Assembly: GCA_043744275.1 (NCBI GenBank)
Contig: JAYTUY010000012.1
Span: 1 to 64,000, forward strand
DNA length: 64,000 nt
Direction of reading: 5' to 3'
Source: JAAFJT01 sp043744275
GTDB lineage: Bacteria > Bacteroidota > Bacteroidia > Chitinophagales > Saprospiraceae
Position 1 is the first letter of the stretch; each line of letters opens with the position of its first letter. The translations under genes were made by a program, and so were the position numbers. The notes beneath the pieces are model-generated. The model searched no databases and was not told where the DNA came from. It saw only the letters and a list, made by a program, of their open reading frames with translations. This document shows positions 53,125 through 62,784 of this stretch, one piece after another.

Positions 53125-54120
53125 TTAATCACAACCCTTACCCCTAAGTATAATCCTATCTCCTTGCTTTTCAACCTCAATATTCATGCTTTCGCCTATA
53201 ATTTCATTAAAGAAAAACTCTAAATCCTGCCCTTCATAAACGGTTGTAATTTCACAGTTTTCAAGAGCAGACGACGCAATTTCTATATTATGTCCAAACA
53301 ATTTGTTTATTTTTTCGACTACGTTTTTCAGTTTTTCAGTCTCAAAATCCAAGCGACGCGTTTTATAAGCCGTGACATTTTTATCCGTATTATCACTTTC
53401 TTCAAATGATGCTGTCAAAATATCATAAACCGCTTTCTGTCCTTTTGTCAATCGAAGCCCAGCACCTTGCCCTTTCACCTCCACAATCCCTTCTTCAACG
53501 ACAACAATTACTTTATTGGGTTGCGACAAATTATCAATATTAAATGCAGTGCCGACTACTTTAACCTCTAAAGTTTTGACCTCAATCACAAACGGTTTTT
53601 CAATATCATGCGCTACGGCGAAATAAGCCTCGCCCACCATTTTCACACGGCGTACAGTCTTAGAAAATGAAGTTGAAATACTTGATTTTTTATTCAAAGT
53701 AATGACTGAACCGTCTGCTAAAGTTTCTGTTTTCACTGTTGTTTCAGCCATATATTTCTGCTCAATCGGCTTGTTTTTTTCAATAAAAACCAAGTAAGCT
53801 GTGGTTAAAAATGCAACGGCTGCCGCTATTTTTAAAATATTATTTATTGATAACCACTTGATTGTCAATGGTTTAGGTGCATGAATCTGATTTTGAACCT
53901 TTGCCCAAGCCACATCAGTATCTACTGCCATAGAGCCTGAATACTCAGGGGGCAAAGCATCACCCGCCTTCGTCCACAACTGTTTCAAATCGTCGAAGTA
54001 CTGCCGATTTTCGCTGGCAGCATCCAGCCATTGACTCAGTTTTTCCTTGTCTATGACTGTCGCTTCATCGGTCAAAACTTTGCCGATGAGGTCATCTATT
54101 TCAGGTAAAAATGCGTTCAT
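53125..54120 (-). CDS. FecR family anti-sigma factor
   Basis: Inner-membrane sensor that relays a periplasmic signal to an ECF sigma factor. Seen: an N-terminal cytoplasmic part, one transmembrane helix (NILKIAAAVAFLTTAYLVFI), the FecR domain (TETLADGSVITLNKKSSIST, FVIEVKTLEVKVVGTAFNID) and a C-terminal DUF4974 domain. 331 residues. Encoded 22 nt downstream of the sigma factor, the classical order. Partner output is probably the STN protein at 50967. No motif copy; a CTCAGGGGG variant lies near 53946. Confidence 0.92.
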   Translation of the reverse strand: MNAFLPEIDDLIGKVLTDEATVIDKEKLSQWLDAASENRQYFDDLKQLWTKAGDALPPEYSGSMAVDTDVAWAKVQNQIHAPKPLTIKWLSINNILKIAAAVAFLTTAYLVFIEKNKPIEQKYMAETTVKTETLADGSVITLNKKSSISTSFSKTVRRVKMVGEAYFAVAHDIEKPFVIEVKTLEVKVVGTAFNIDNLSQPNKVIVVVEEGIVEVKGQGAGLRLTKGQKAVYDILTASFEESDNTDKNVTAYKTRRLDFETEKLKNVVEKINKLFGHNIEIASSALENCEITTVYEGQDLEFFFNEIIGESMNIEVEKQGDRIILRGKGCD

Positions 54121-54142
54121 TTTTATTTATTTTGAATCCTTT

Positions 54143-54721
54143 TTATTTCCCTATAAAATATAAATAAGCAACCACAAAACATAAAAAATCAACCAAATCC
54201 AACCTCAATCTTTTCAATGCTTTCCCCATTTGATTCTCGACAGTTTTAATAGAAATATTCAGATGCTCGGCGATTTCTTTATATTTCATATCTTCAAAAC
54301 GGCTGAGTTTGAAAACCAGACGGCACTGTTCGGGCAGTTCAGCAATCGCTTTTTCGATGCGTTGGCTGAGTGCCGATTCCGTCATTCGGTCAGGTTGAAA
54401 ATCGGGATTTTGATTGAGATTATCTAAATTCATGACTTTGTAAGCATCTCTAATTTGCGTTTTTTTAATCTGATTCAGACTCGCATTGCGAACAGCTCGG
54501 AACAGATACGCCTGCACCGAGCTGGTCACTTCGAGGCTCGTTCGCTGTTCCCAAAGCCGACAAAACATCGTTTGTACCACTTCCTCCGCTTCTGCACGGT
54601 CTTCCAATAACGTACCAGCGAAGGCACACAGGCGAGGATAATACGCTCGGAACAATTGCTCAAACGCCGACTCATCGTCTATTTTGAAAGACGTAACTAC
54701 TTGTTTTTCAATCAGTTGCAC
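54143..54721 (-). CDS. ECF RNA polymerase sigma-70 factor
   Basis: Extracytoplasmic-function sigma factor directing RNA polymerase to a small regulon. Seen: region 2 (FEQLFRAYYPRLCAFAGTLL, EEVVQTMFCRLWEQ) and region 4 (LPEQCRLVFKLSRFEDMKYK in part, EIAEHLNISIKTVENQMGKA). 192 residues. Like other Bacteroidota FecR-linked sigma factors, it would be held inactive by the FecR protein encoded 22 nt downstream. The DUF2807 gene begins 15 nt after its stop on the reading strand's far side, so all may form one unit. Confidence 0.94.
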   Translation of the reverse strand: MQLIEKQVVTSFKIDDESAFEQLFRAYYPRLCAFAGTLLEDRAEAEEVVQTMFCRLWEQRTSLEVTSSVQAYLFRAVRNASLNQIKKTQIRDAYKVMNLDNLNQNPDFQPDRMTESALSQRIEKAIAELPEQCRLVFKLSRFEDMKYKEIAEHLNISIKTVENQMGKALKRLRLDLVDFLCFVVAYLYFIGK

Positions 54722-54735
54722 AAATATTTGGTTTT

Positions 54736-55404
54736 TTAAAATTTTCTAACCTTTCCTAAATCTGATATACGCGAAGATACTGAGGGGTCACCTTTATAAA
54801 CCAAATTGCCAATATCAGAGACGCTGACGTCTAATTTATTTTTCACATTCACCTGCCCCGAACCTTTATCTGAAATAACAATATTGACAGTATCCGTCGG
54901 CAAACCGAACGCCCGAATATCGCCCAAATCGGAGACTTTTATTTGCATTTTTTTAGCAGTACCTTGTAAAAATATATCGCCCGCGTCGTTGATATTAATG
55001 CCTAATTCATCAAAATTATAGTTGCCAATAGTGCTGATATGGCTACTGCCACTGGCTTTCAGATGGGTCAAACGCGGCATTATCAGTGTCACTTCGCCGT
55101 TAGAATGGTTGACCCAATGATTGGTATAATTAAAAACAGCGTCTGAATATTTAATAATCAAAGTGTTATTGACGACCTGCGTTTCAAGTTGAGGCAACAG
55201 ATTTTCATAATCTTTAACAACTATTTTAAGCGAATCGCCTTGTTTAATTTTTACATCAATAGCCCCTTTTACTTCAATTTTGCTGAAATTGCCTACAAAA
55301 GTTCTATTTTCTGTTAAAATGAGACCCGTTCCGACGACATCTTCTTTGTTACAGCCGCTTAAAAGTAATAAAAACATGACAGGGAAAACATAATTTTTTT
55401 TCAT
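54736..55404 (-). CDS. Head GIN domain lipoprotein (DUF2807)
   Basis: Lipoprotein with a predicted right-handed beta-helix. Seen: lipobox LLLSGC (Cys18), FSKIEVKGAIDVKIKQGDS and the regularly spaced KASGSSHIS, GINDAGDIF-like and VSDLGDIRAFG/ISDKGSGQVN repeats that define DUF2807. 222 residues. It lies directly upstream of the ECF sigma gene (15-nt spacing), suggesting co-expression and an envelope-stress context. Motif copy at 54778 encodes DPSV near the C-terminus. Confidence 0.88.
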   Translation of the reverse strand: MKKNYVFPVMFLLLLSGCNKEDVVGTGLILTENRTFVGNFSKIEVKGAIDVKIKQGDSLKIVVKDYENLLPQLETQVVNNTLIIKYSDAVFNYTNHWVNHSNGEVTLIMPRLTHLKASGSSHISTIGNYNFDELGININDAGDIFLQGTAKKMQIKVSDLGDIRAFGLPTDTVNIVISDKGSGQVNVKNKLDVSVSDIGNLVYKGDPSVSSRISDLGKVRKF

Positions 55405-55702
55405 GATTGTCCTAAATTTTTGGTGATTTCTTAATTTTTAATTTCATTCTTAGATAGGACAATTGAGGAGGAGGTTACCCCTACGTTATATTTTGTATCG
55501 GGGAACTCCAGTTCCGACTCCAGAGGTAAAAAGGTATAATATAGAAAAGAAAAAATCAATTGTTCCGAATATTCTAATTTAAGAAAAAAAATACGCGACA
55601 ATTCGCGACATTTGTAAGACAAAATTTGTATTTAAAAGACAATTCGCGACATTTTAAAGACAAAATGGGAGGAAAAATCGAAACTGGAGTTTGGCACTAC
55701 GA
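55405..55702. repeat. Intergenic region with a direct repeat
   Basis: No gene is seen. GACAATTCGCGACATTTGTA (55598) recurs 41 bases later as GACAATTCGCGACATTTTAA, each followed by AGACAAAAT. An AACTCCAGTTCCGACTCC stretch near 55504 is also partly palindromic. Confidence 0.65.
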
Positions 55703-57136
55703 CTATATAAGTTGCATAAAATATTTAGCAAAAGCCATCAATTCGCTCTCTTCCCATTTATCAGCCATAAATTGCAGACCAATTGGCAACCCCTCAGTAT
55801 TTTGACCAATCGGCACAGCAATGCCTGGAATGCCGACCATATTCGCTTGCACCGTGAAAATATCGGCTAAATACATCGCCACAGGATCATCAGATTTTTC
55901 GCCGATTTTCCAAGCAGGGGTAGGGGCAGCGGGCATGAGGATAAAATCATATTCCTTGAAAATATCGAAAGTTCTTTCAGCTATCAATCGCCTCACTTTT
56001 TGCGCTTTGGTATAATAGGCGTCGTAATAACCCGAGCTTAAAACAAACGTGCCGAGCATAATCCGCCGCTTCACTTCCTCGCTGAACCCCTCAGTACGAG
56101 AGCGTTTGTAGGTCTCCTCCAAGGTCGTTACGCCTTCGGCTCTATGCCCGTAGCGAATGCCATCGAAACGGCTCAAATTCGTAGATGCTTCAGCAGTCGT
56201 GAGCACATAATAGGCAGGAATAATATAGTCCAAATATTCAAAATCAACGGCTTCGACGGTATGCCCTTGACCCCTCAGTATATCAATGCTTTTTTGTATT
56301 TTTTCATACACTTCTTTATCTAAACCATTGGGATTCAAGGCTTTATCAAAATAAGCGATTTTATATTCTTTTTTAAAATTATTGACTTTATCAGCATATT
56401 TATCAACAGGTTTTTGACTGGCGGTGGCATCAAATTCATCGCTTCCAGCCATGATTTCGAGGAACAATGCCGCATCATCCACCGAATGACTGACCACCCC
56501 AATTTGATCAAAAGAAGACCCATAAGCCAATAAACCATGCCTTGAAATGCGTCCGTAAGTCGGCTTCATACCTACTACGCCGCACCACGCCGCTGGCTGA
56601 CGCACCGAGCCGCCCGTGTCTGAACCCAATGCCACCAAGCAAGTATCTGCTTGCACCGCCACTGCCGCGCCACCCGACGAACCGCCTGCCACACGCGTTT
56701 CGTCCGCCGCATTGTGCACCACGCCATACACGGAGTTGGTATTGTCGCTGCCCATAGCAAATTGGTCGCAATTGGTGCGCCCGATGATGATGACGTCTTC
56801 AGCTAAAAGCCGTTCCAAAGCCGTAGCCGTAAACATACTTTTGAACCCCCTCAGTATTTTACTCGCTGCGGTGACTTCATGACCCGCATAGCAAATCACA
56901 TCTTTTATAGAAATGACCGCCCCGAACAACCGCCCCATGCGCTCAGGATGATGGCGAAATTTTTTATCCAATTCGATGGCTCTTTCCACCACTTCATCTG
57001 TAAATACTTCGATATAAGCATTGAGCCGTTGCGTATCTTCAATTTGGCGCAAGTAATATTCCGCCACCTGAAGTATGCTCGTTTGACCGTTTCGGATGTC
57101 AGTTTGTATCTGAGAAAGCGTTGAATATTTTGCCAT
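55703..57136 (-). CDS. gatA: Asp-tRNA(Asn)/Glu-tRNA(Gln) amidotransferase subunit A
   Basis: Glutaminase subunit of GatCAB, which converts Glu-tRNA(Gln) or Asp-tRNA(Asn) to the amide form. Seen: the amidase-signature triad region with Lys in VISIKDVICYAG, GGSSGGAAVAVQAD, and the nucleophile segment GSDTGGSVRQPAAWCG. 477 residues from ATG 57136; a longer frame from 57184 adds a weak N-terminus. gatB and gatC are elsewhere. Four motif copies (55788, 56085, 56269, 56844) encode TEGLP, RTEGF, ILRGQ and ILRGF. Confidence 0.95.
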   Translation of the reverse strand: MAKYSTLSQIQTDIRNGQTSILQVAEYYLRQIEDTQRLNAYIEVFTDEVVERAIELDKKFRHHPERMGRLFGAVISIKDVICYAGHEVTAASKILRGFKSMFTATALERLLAEDVIIIGRTNCDQFAMGSDNTNSVYGVVHNAADETRVAGGSSGGAAVAVQADTCLVALGSDTGGSVRQPAAWCGVVGMKPTYGRISRHGLLAYGSSFDQIGVVSHSVDDAALFLEIMAGSDEFDATASQKPVDKYADKVNNFKKEYKIAYFDKALNPNGLDKEVYEKIQKSIDILRGQGHTVEAVDFEYLDYIIPAYYVLTTAEASTNLSRFDGIRYGHRAEGVTTLEETYKRSRTEGFSEEVKRRIMLGTFVLSSGYYDAYYTKAQKVRRLIAERTFDIFKEYDFILMPAAPTPAWKIGEKSDDPVAMYLADIFTVQANMVGIPGIAVPIGQNTEGLPIGLQFMADKWEESELMAFAKYFMQLI

Positions 57137-57203
57137 AAAAGAAGATATTATACCAAAGGTATCCCTTCGGGAGAAAATAGACATTAGATTTTAGATACTT
57201 AAA

Positions 57204-58109
<906 letters not shown>

Positions 58110-58528
58110 TTCAAAAGGGATTTTAGAATTTTAAAAGAATATCAATTTTAGTGCAAAGCTAAAAATTTGAATAGGATTTTCATAAAACACAAGGCAATGA
58201 GTGTTTTTAGTGTAAAATTTAGACTTACCTTTGCAACTCTTATTTTGAAAATGGGGTAAAAGTGATGTAAATACTGAGGGGGTGTCTATTATAAGTTCTT
58301 AAAAATAGAGAGTCCAGCGGACTCTTACGTTTGTAGGGATATTAATGAACAAGTTCTCCCGAGTCCATCGGACTCGCACATAATACGTTACACACATAAT
58401 ATTATGTGCGAGTCCGCTGGACTCGTAAAAAAGTATTTTATTTTTGCTACAAACGTAAGAGTCCGCTGGACTCCATTGCGTAGTGCTTAAAATTAGACAA
58501 TCAGATTTTAATAAAAATTAAAAATAAT
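58110..58528. repeat. aspS upstream region with GAGTCC palindromes
   Basis: 419 bases, no gene. Holds the TACCTTTG box (58226), a dispersed-motif copy (58272) and four palindromes of the GAGTCCnnnGGACTC family (58309-58325, 58360-58376, 58409-58425, 58458-58473), linked by ACGTTTGTAG/CTACAAACGT and TGTGCG words like the block at 3549. If the promoter is right, all four lie in the aspS leader. Confidence 0.8.
58226..58233 (+). promoter_or_regulatory. -7 box TACCTTTG upstream of aspS
   Basis: Exact TAnnTTTG match with GC following, 296 nt before the start codon. A TTTTT tract sits about 18 nt upstream. A nearer promoter may exist but was not recognised. Confidence 0.6.
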
Positions 58529-60289
58529 ATGTACAGAACGCACAATTGTGGCGCATTACGCCTTTCGGATGCTGGAAAAGAAGTAACATTGAGTGCTTGG
58601 GTGGATGCTACCCGCGCTTTCGGACCCATGACTTTCGTGGATTTGCGCGACCGCTACGGCATCACGCAAGTCGTTTTTGAAAATAACGAAACGCTGAATA
58701 AGCAAGCGGCGAGCCTCGGACGTGAATATGTCATCAAAGTGGTTGGCACGGTGCGTGAGCGGACAGCGAAAAATCCGAACCGCCCGACAGGCGATATTGA
58801 AGTCGTGGCGGCTACGCTCGAGGTTTTGAACGTTTCAAAAACACCTCCTTTCACCATTAAAGATGATACGGACGGCGGCGACGATATTCGCATGAAATAT
58901 CGTTACTTGGATTTGCGGCGGGCGGCTGTGCAGAAAAATCTATTTTTCCGTTCGCAAGTGGCTATTGAGGTGCGTAAATATTTGAGCGGTGAAGATTTTA
59001 TTGAAGTCGAAACGCCTAATTTGATTAAATCTACGCCCGAAGGTGCAAGGGATTTCGTGGTGCCAAGCCGCATGAATGCAGGGCAATTTTATGCTTTGCC
59101 GCAATCGCCTCAGACGTTTAAGCAGCTACTGATGGTGTCTGGTTTTGATAAATATTTTCAAATCGTGAAATGTTTTAGGGATGAAGATTTACGAGCAGAC
59201 CGTCAACCTGAGTTCACTCAGATAGATTGCGAAATGTCGTTCGTAACGCAAGAAGATATTTTGAACACCTTTGAAGGTTTGACAAAACACGTTTTCAAAA
59301 CGGCTTTGAATGTTGATTTGCCTGCATTCCCACGCATGACATATGATGAGGCGGCGAAGCGTTATGGCTCGGATAAGCCAGATATTCGCTTCGGAATGGA
59401 GTTTATGGAGCTGAATGATGTGGCTAAAAATAAAGGCTTTTCCGTATTTGATTCGGCTGAATTAATCGTCGGTATTTGCGCTGAAGGCGTGGCTTCTACT
59501 TACACCAATAAAACGTTGGGTGAATTGACGGATTTCGTAAAACGCCCTCAAATCGGTGCTAAAGGCATGATTTATGTCAAATTTGAAGAAGATGGTACAG
59601 TGAAATCGCCTATTTCTAAATTTTATTCAGATGAAGATTTGAGAGCTTGGGGTGAAAGATTTGGTGCTAAAAATGGTGACGTGTTGTTCATTTTAAGTGG
59701 TGAAACGGATAAAACTCGTAAGCAACTCAGTGAATTGCGCTTAGAAATTGGTTCGCGCAAAGGCTTGCGTGACCCCTCAGTATTTAAGCCATTATGGGTC
59801 GTAGATTTTCCATTGTTGGAATGGGACGAGGAGACGCAACGCTTTTATGCGATGCACCATCCGTTCACATCGCCTAAGCGTGAGCAAATCCCTTCGATGC
59901 TCAATGGTGACCATGAAACGATGAAAAACTTGCGGGCGGATGCTTATGATTTAGTCCTGAATGGTGTTGAAATCGGCGGCGGTTCTATCCGTATTTATGA
60001 CCGTGAATTGCAGTCTAAAAACTTCACTTTGCTCGGCATGACGGAGGAAGAAGCAGAAGCCAAATTCGGTTTCTTACTGGGAGCGTTTGAATTTGGTGCG
60101 CCACCTCATGGCGGCATTGCTTTTGGTTTCGATCGCTTGTGTGCGGTGATGTCGGGTAGCAATTCGATTCGCGATTTTATTGCTTTCCCTAAAAACAATC
60201 AAGGGCGCGATATTATGATAGATGCACCTTCCGTGATTGATGATAAGCAATTGGAAGAGTTGAGCATTGCCGTTCATATTGAAGCATAA
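58529..60289 (+). CDS. aspS: Aspartyl-tRNA synthetase
   Basis: Class IIb synthetase charging tRNA-Asp. Seen: an N-terminal OB fold (VTLSAWVDATRAFGPMTFVD), FIEVETPNLIKSTPEGARDF, motif 2 FRDEDLRADRQPEFTQIDCE, a bacterial-type GAD insertion (about 285-410), and motif 3 HGGIAFGFDRLCAVM. 586 residues, the usual bacterial size. Motif copy at 59771 encodes DPSVF. Own terminator follows. Confidence 0.97.
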   Translation: MYRTHNCGALRLSDAGKEVTLSAWVDATRAFGPMTFVDLRDRYGITQVVFENNETLNKQAASLGREYVIKVVGTVRERTAKNPNRPTGDIEVVAATLEVLNVSKTPPFTIKDDTDGGDDIRMKYRYLDLRRAAVQKNLFFRSQVAIEVRKYLSGEDFIEVETPNLIKSTPEGARDFVVPSRMNAGQFYALPQSPQTFKQLLMVSGFDKYFQIVKCFRDEDLRADRQPEFTQIDCEMSFVTQEDILNTFEGLTKHVFKTALNVDLPAFPRMTYDEAAKRYGSDKPDIRFGMEFMELNDVAKNKGFSVFDSAELIVGICAEGVASTYTNKTLGELTDFVKRPQIGAKGMIYVKFEEDGTVKSPISKFYSDEDLRAWGERFGAKNGDVLFILSGETDKTRKQLSELRLEIGSRKGLRDPSVFKPLWVVDFPLLEWDEETQRFYAMHHPFTSPKREQIPSMLNGDHETMKNLRADAYDLVLNGVEIGGGSIRIYDRELQSKNFTLLGMTEEEAEAKFGFLLGAFEFGAPPHGGIAFGFDRLCAVMSGSNSIRDFIAFPKNNQGRDIMIDAPSVIDDKQLEELSIAVHIEA

Positions 60290-60308
60290 AACATTGATTT
60301 TGAATACT

Positions 60309-60345
60309 TTAAAAGCCGTTTCGATATGTCGTGGCGGCTTTTTTA
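60309..60345 (+). terminator. aspS terminator
   Basis: Stem AAAAGCCG / CGGCTTTT with a long loop, then TTTT. A motif copy follows directly (60347). Confidence 0.8.
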
Positions 60346-60407
60346 ACACCCCCTCAGTAAAAACAAGAAAATTTCTTAATTTTCTTGAAAAATTGTATAT
60401 TTGAGTT

Positions 60408-60840
60408 ATGATGACATTACTCAGCGAAAACGACCGATTTATTCCTTTCACGTCCGACTATGGTTTTAAAGTAACCTTCAGATTTAGAAAAATTAATTTT
60501 TACAATGAAAATGCTCAACGTCATAGATGAACCTACTCAATATCCACAATTTTGGACAGAGGAATGGTTGAAAATTGCGCTCCATGAATTGGATACGCGC
60601 TACATGACCCCTGAAAAAAGAGCGGCATTTGAAATTATAGTAGCCAATAATGCTTACGCTGTTCGATTGGAAAATGAAAGAGTTGCTAAGGCAGAGGCAG
60701 CAGCTAAAATAAAAGGCATGGCTGAGGGGAAAGCTGAAAGTAATATTACATTTGCTCGTTTAATGAAATTGAATGGTGAGCCTATAGAAAAAATTAAAAC
60801 CTATACAGGCTTAAACGAAGATGAAATTAATGCACTATGA
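60408..60840 (+). pseudogene. Decayed Rpn/PD-(D/E)xK transposase-like nuclease gene
   Basis: The N-terminal fragment from ATG 60408 reads MMTLLSENDRFIPFTSDYGF, the start of the Rpn-type nuclease family found beside transposase-like genes. It breaks near 60480 and continues in a different frame (from 60505) as a C-terminal part: EPTQYPQFWTEEWLKIALHE, an EKRAAFEIIVANNAYAVRLE helix and the Ala/Lys tail. The central nuclease core with PD-(D/E)xK is absent. Family members are about 300 residues; about half remains. The 60505-60840 piece (111 codons) might still be made. Confidence 0.7.
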
Positions 60841-60902
60841 AATATATCTGATTCTAAAATGACATATAGATTTGGTGTAAAAACATGAAAATACTGAGGG
60901 GG

Positions 60903-61118
60903 TCAACCAAAAAATGCATCTCTATGCCGCTTGATATAACGGCGAATATTCACCCAAAAGGCGAGGATAAGATAGAAAATAACGGGCGAGCCGAGCGTGA
61001 CGAACGAAGCATAAATAAAATACAAACGCACGCGCGACGAAGCAATATTCATTTTTTCTCCCAAATAACTACACACGCCAAAAGTCGAGCGTTCTACAAT
61101 ATCTTTTATTCCATTCAT
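60903..61118 (-). CDS. PspC domain protein
   Basis: Small inner-membrane protein of the phage-shock PspC type. Seen: the DIVERSTFGVCSYLGEKMNI segment, then one hydrophobic stretch (LYFIYASFVTLGSPVIFYLI) and a basic tail. 71 residues, as expected for the single-domain form. Its stop codon TGA is the first part of a motif copy (TGACCCCCTCAGTA on the coding strand). An ORF on the other strand is a shadow. Confidence 0.85.
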   Translation of the reverse strand: MNGIKDIVERSTFGVCSYLGEKMNIASSRVRLYFIYASFVTLGSPVIFYLILAFWVNIRRYIKRHRDAFFG

Positions 61119-61167
61119 TTTATATTATTTTGATATGACAAAGCTAAAGAAAAAATTTTAAAAAAAC

Positions 61168-61203
61168 AAAGCTCGCAAGGAACAATCCTTACGAGCTTTT
61201 GAT
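61168..61203. terminator. Terminator between rng and PspC gene
   Basis: AAAGCTCGCAAGGA pairs with TCCTTACGAGCTTT (one mismatch), with A's before and TTTTGATTTTTT after. It is placed to act for rng on the minus strand (stop at 61207) as A's on the plus side become T's. Confidence 0.85.
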
Positions 61204-61206
61204 TTT

Positions 61207-62784
61207 TTATCCTAATCGAATCTCATCTTCATGATCATCGAAAAATTTAAACATCGTGAGTGGATATTCAGGTTCGGGCACCATCGTAATCCAACGTTGA
61301 TATTTGAAATACCACTTCCATACTTTATTTGGGAAGCCTTTTTTCAAATATGCTTCTACAAAAGGGTGTACATGTAGGAACAATTTACCTTTCGGACGAG
61401 ACAATAGGATAAAGTCGAGGTCTCTATCAATATCATCCGTCAACAAAACGGTTGGTTGTACCTTGCCTGTGCCGTTGCAAGATGGGCAAATTTCAGCCGT
61501 ATTAATTTTCAATTCAGGTCGAACGCGTTGGCGTGTAATCTGCATTAAGCCGAATTTACTGAGGGGTAGTATGGTGTGCTGCGCACGATCCTTGACCATA
61601 AAGTTCTTCATCACATTTTGAAGTTCTTTCTTATGCTCAGGGTCTTTCATATCAATGAAATCCACAATAATAATACCGCCCAAATCGCGTAAACGCAACT
61701 GCCGGGCAATCTCCTCAGCTGCTTCTACATTGACAGCCAAAATAGCATCGTCGCTGGATTGCGAACCGACTTTATGACCGCTGTTGACATCTACCACGTG
61801 CATGGCTTCAGTATGCTCGATAATAAGATACGCGCCGCTCGGCATCGTTGCTGCCTTGCCAAATGAGGCTTTTATTTGACGATGAACGCCATGATGGTCA
61901 AAAATATGCTTCGCTCCTTTGTATTGCTGAACAATTTTTATTTGATCAGGTGCAAAACCTGCAAGAAAATTTTTGACACCTTCGTAAGTGTCTTTGTCGT
62001 CAGCAATTACGCGCGTAAACGTATCGTTCAGCAAATCGCGCAATATACTGGTTGTTTTGTCAAGCTCGCTGAGGAGCTTGGTAGGCGGCGTTGCCTGTTT
62101 GAGTTGCAAAAAGATTTTCTCCCATTTGGAGGTCATTTGCAACATCTCTTCGTGCAGCTCTGCCGTTTTTTTACCTTCGGCAGCCGTGCGCACGATGACG
62201 CCAAAATTCTTAGGTTTGATACTCTCCGCTATATTTTGAAGCCTTTTTCGCTCTTCAGAACTGGAAATTTTCTTCGATACTGCTATCACATCCGTGAAAG
62301 GAGTGAGTACAAGAAACCGACCTGGGATAGTGATTTCACAACTCAACCTTGGTCCTTTCGTTCCGATAGGTTCTTTCAGAATCTGCACCAATATATGTTG
62401 GCGTTTTGCCAGCACTTGGTCCACTTTACCGTTTTTGTTTATATCCGGTTCGATTCTAAAATTGTCGAGATTAGCAGTATTGTAGCCATTAGAGAGAACA
62501 CCATCGGTATATTTGAGGACATTTTTGAGTTTTGGTCCCATGTCAGTATAATGCAAAAAAGCATCTTTCTTATGACCAATGTCCACGAATGCAGCGTTCA
62601 ACCCGGGCATCAATTTTCTGATTTTGCCGATAAAAATATCGCCAACGGCAAAATCATTGCTAATTTCTTCGTGATGCAGTTCAACTAATTTTCCGTCTTC
62701 GAGAAGTGCGATTTCAACCTCAGTAGGCGTAGAGTGGATAACAAGTTCTTTTTCCACAATCGTACTGGTTTGACTGATGGGCAA
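61207..62784 (-). CDS. rng: Ribonuclease G/E family protein
   Basis: Endoribonuclease for rRNA and mRNA processing. Seen: S1 domain (about 35-125: VGDIFIGKIRKLMPGLNAAF in part), RNase-H-like core with catalytic Asp in HVVDVNSGHKVG and VDFIDMKD, zinc-link CPSCNGTGKV (about 444-453). 525 residues, so the short RNase G type without the C-terminal scaffold of RNase E. A long structured leader precedes it (62785-63266). Motif copy at 61557 encodes LPLSKF. A large antisense frame (61876-62688) is a shadow. Confidence 0.94.
   Translation of the reverse strand: MPISQTSTIVEKELVIHSTPTEVEIALLEDGKLVELHHEEISNDFAVGDIFIGKIRKLMPGLNAAFVDIGHKKDAFLHYTDMGPKLKNVLKYTDGVLSNGYNTANLDNFRIEPDINKNGKVDQVLAKRQHILVQILKEPIGTKGPRLSCEITIPGRFLVLTPFTDVIAVSKKISSSEERKRLQNIAESIKPKNFGVIVRTAAEGKKTAELHEEMLQMTSKWEKIFLQLKQATPPTKLLSELDKTTSILRDLLNDTFTRVIADDKDTYEGVKNFLAGFAPDQIKIVQQYKGAKHIFDHHGVHRQIKASFGKAATMPSGAYLIIEHTEAMHVVDVNSGHKVGSQSSDDAILAVNVEAAEEIARQLRLRDLGGIIIVDFIDMKDPEHKKELQNVMKNFMVKDRAQHTILPLSKFGLMQITRQRVRPELKINTAEICPSCNGTGKVQPTVLLTDDIDRDLDFILLSRPKGKLFLHVHPFVEAYLKKGFPNKVWKWYFKYQRWITMVPEPEYPLTMFKFFDDHEDEIRLG

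Noticed and set aside
61876..62688. 270-codon open frame on the plus strand
   Set aside because: It lies wholly antisense to rng, has no family features and a composition set by the opposite gene.
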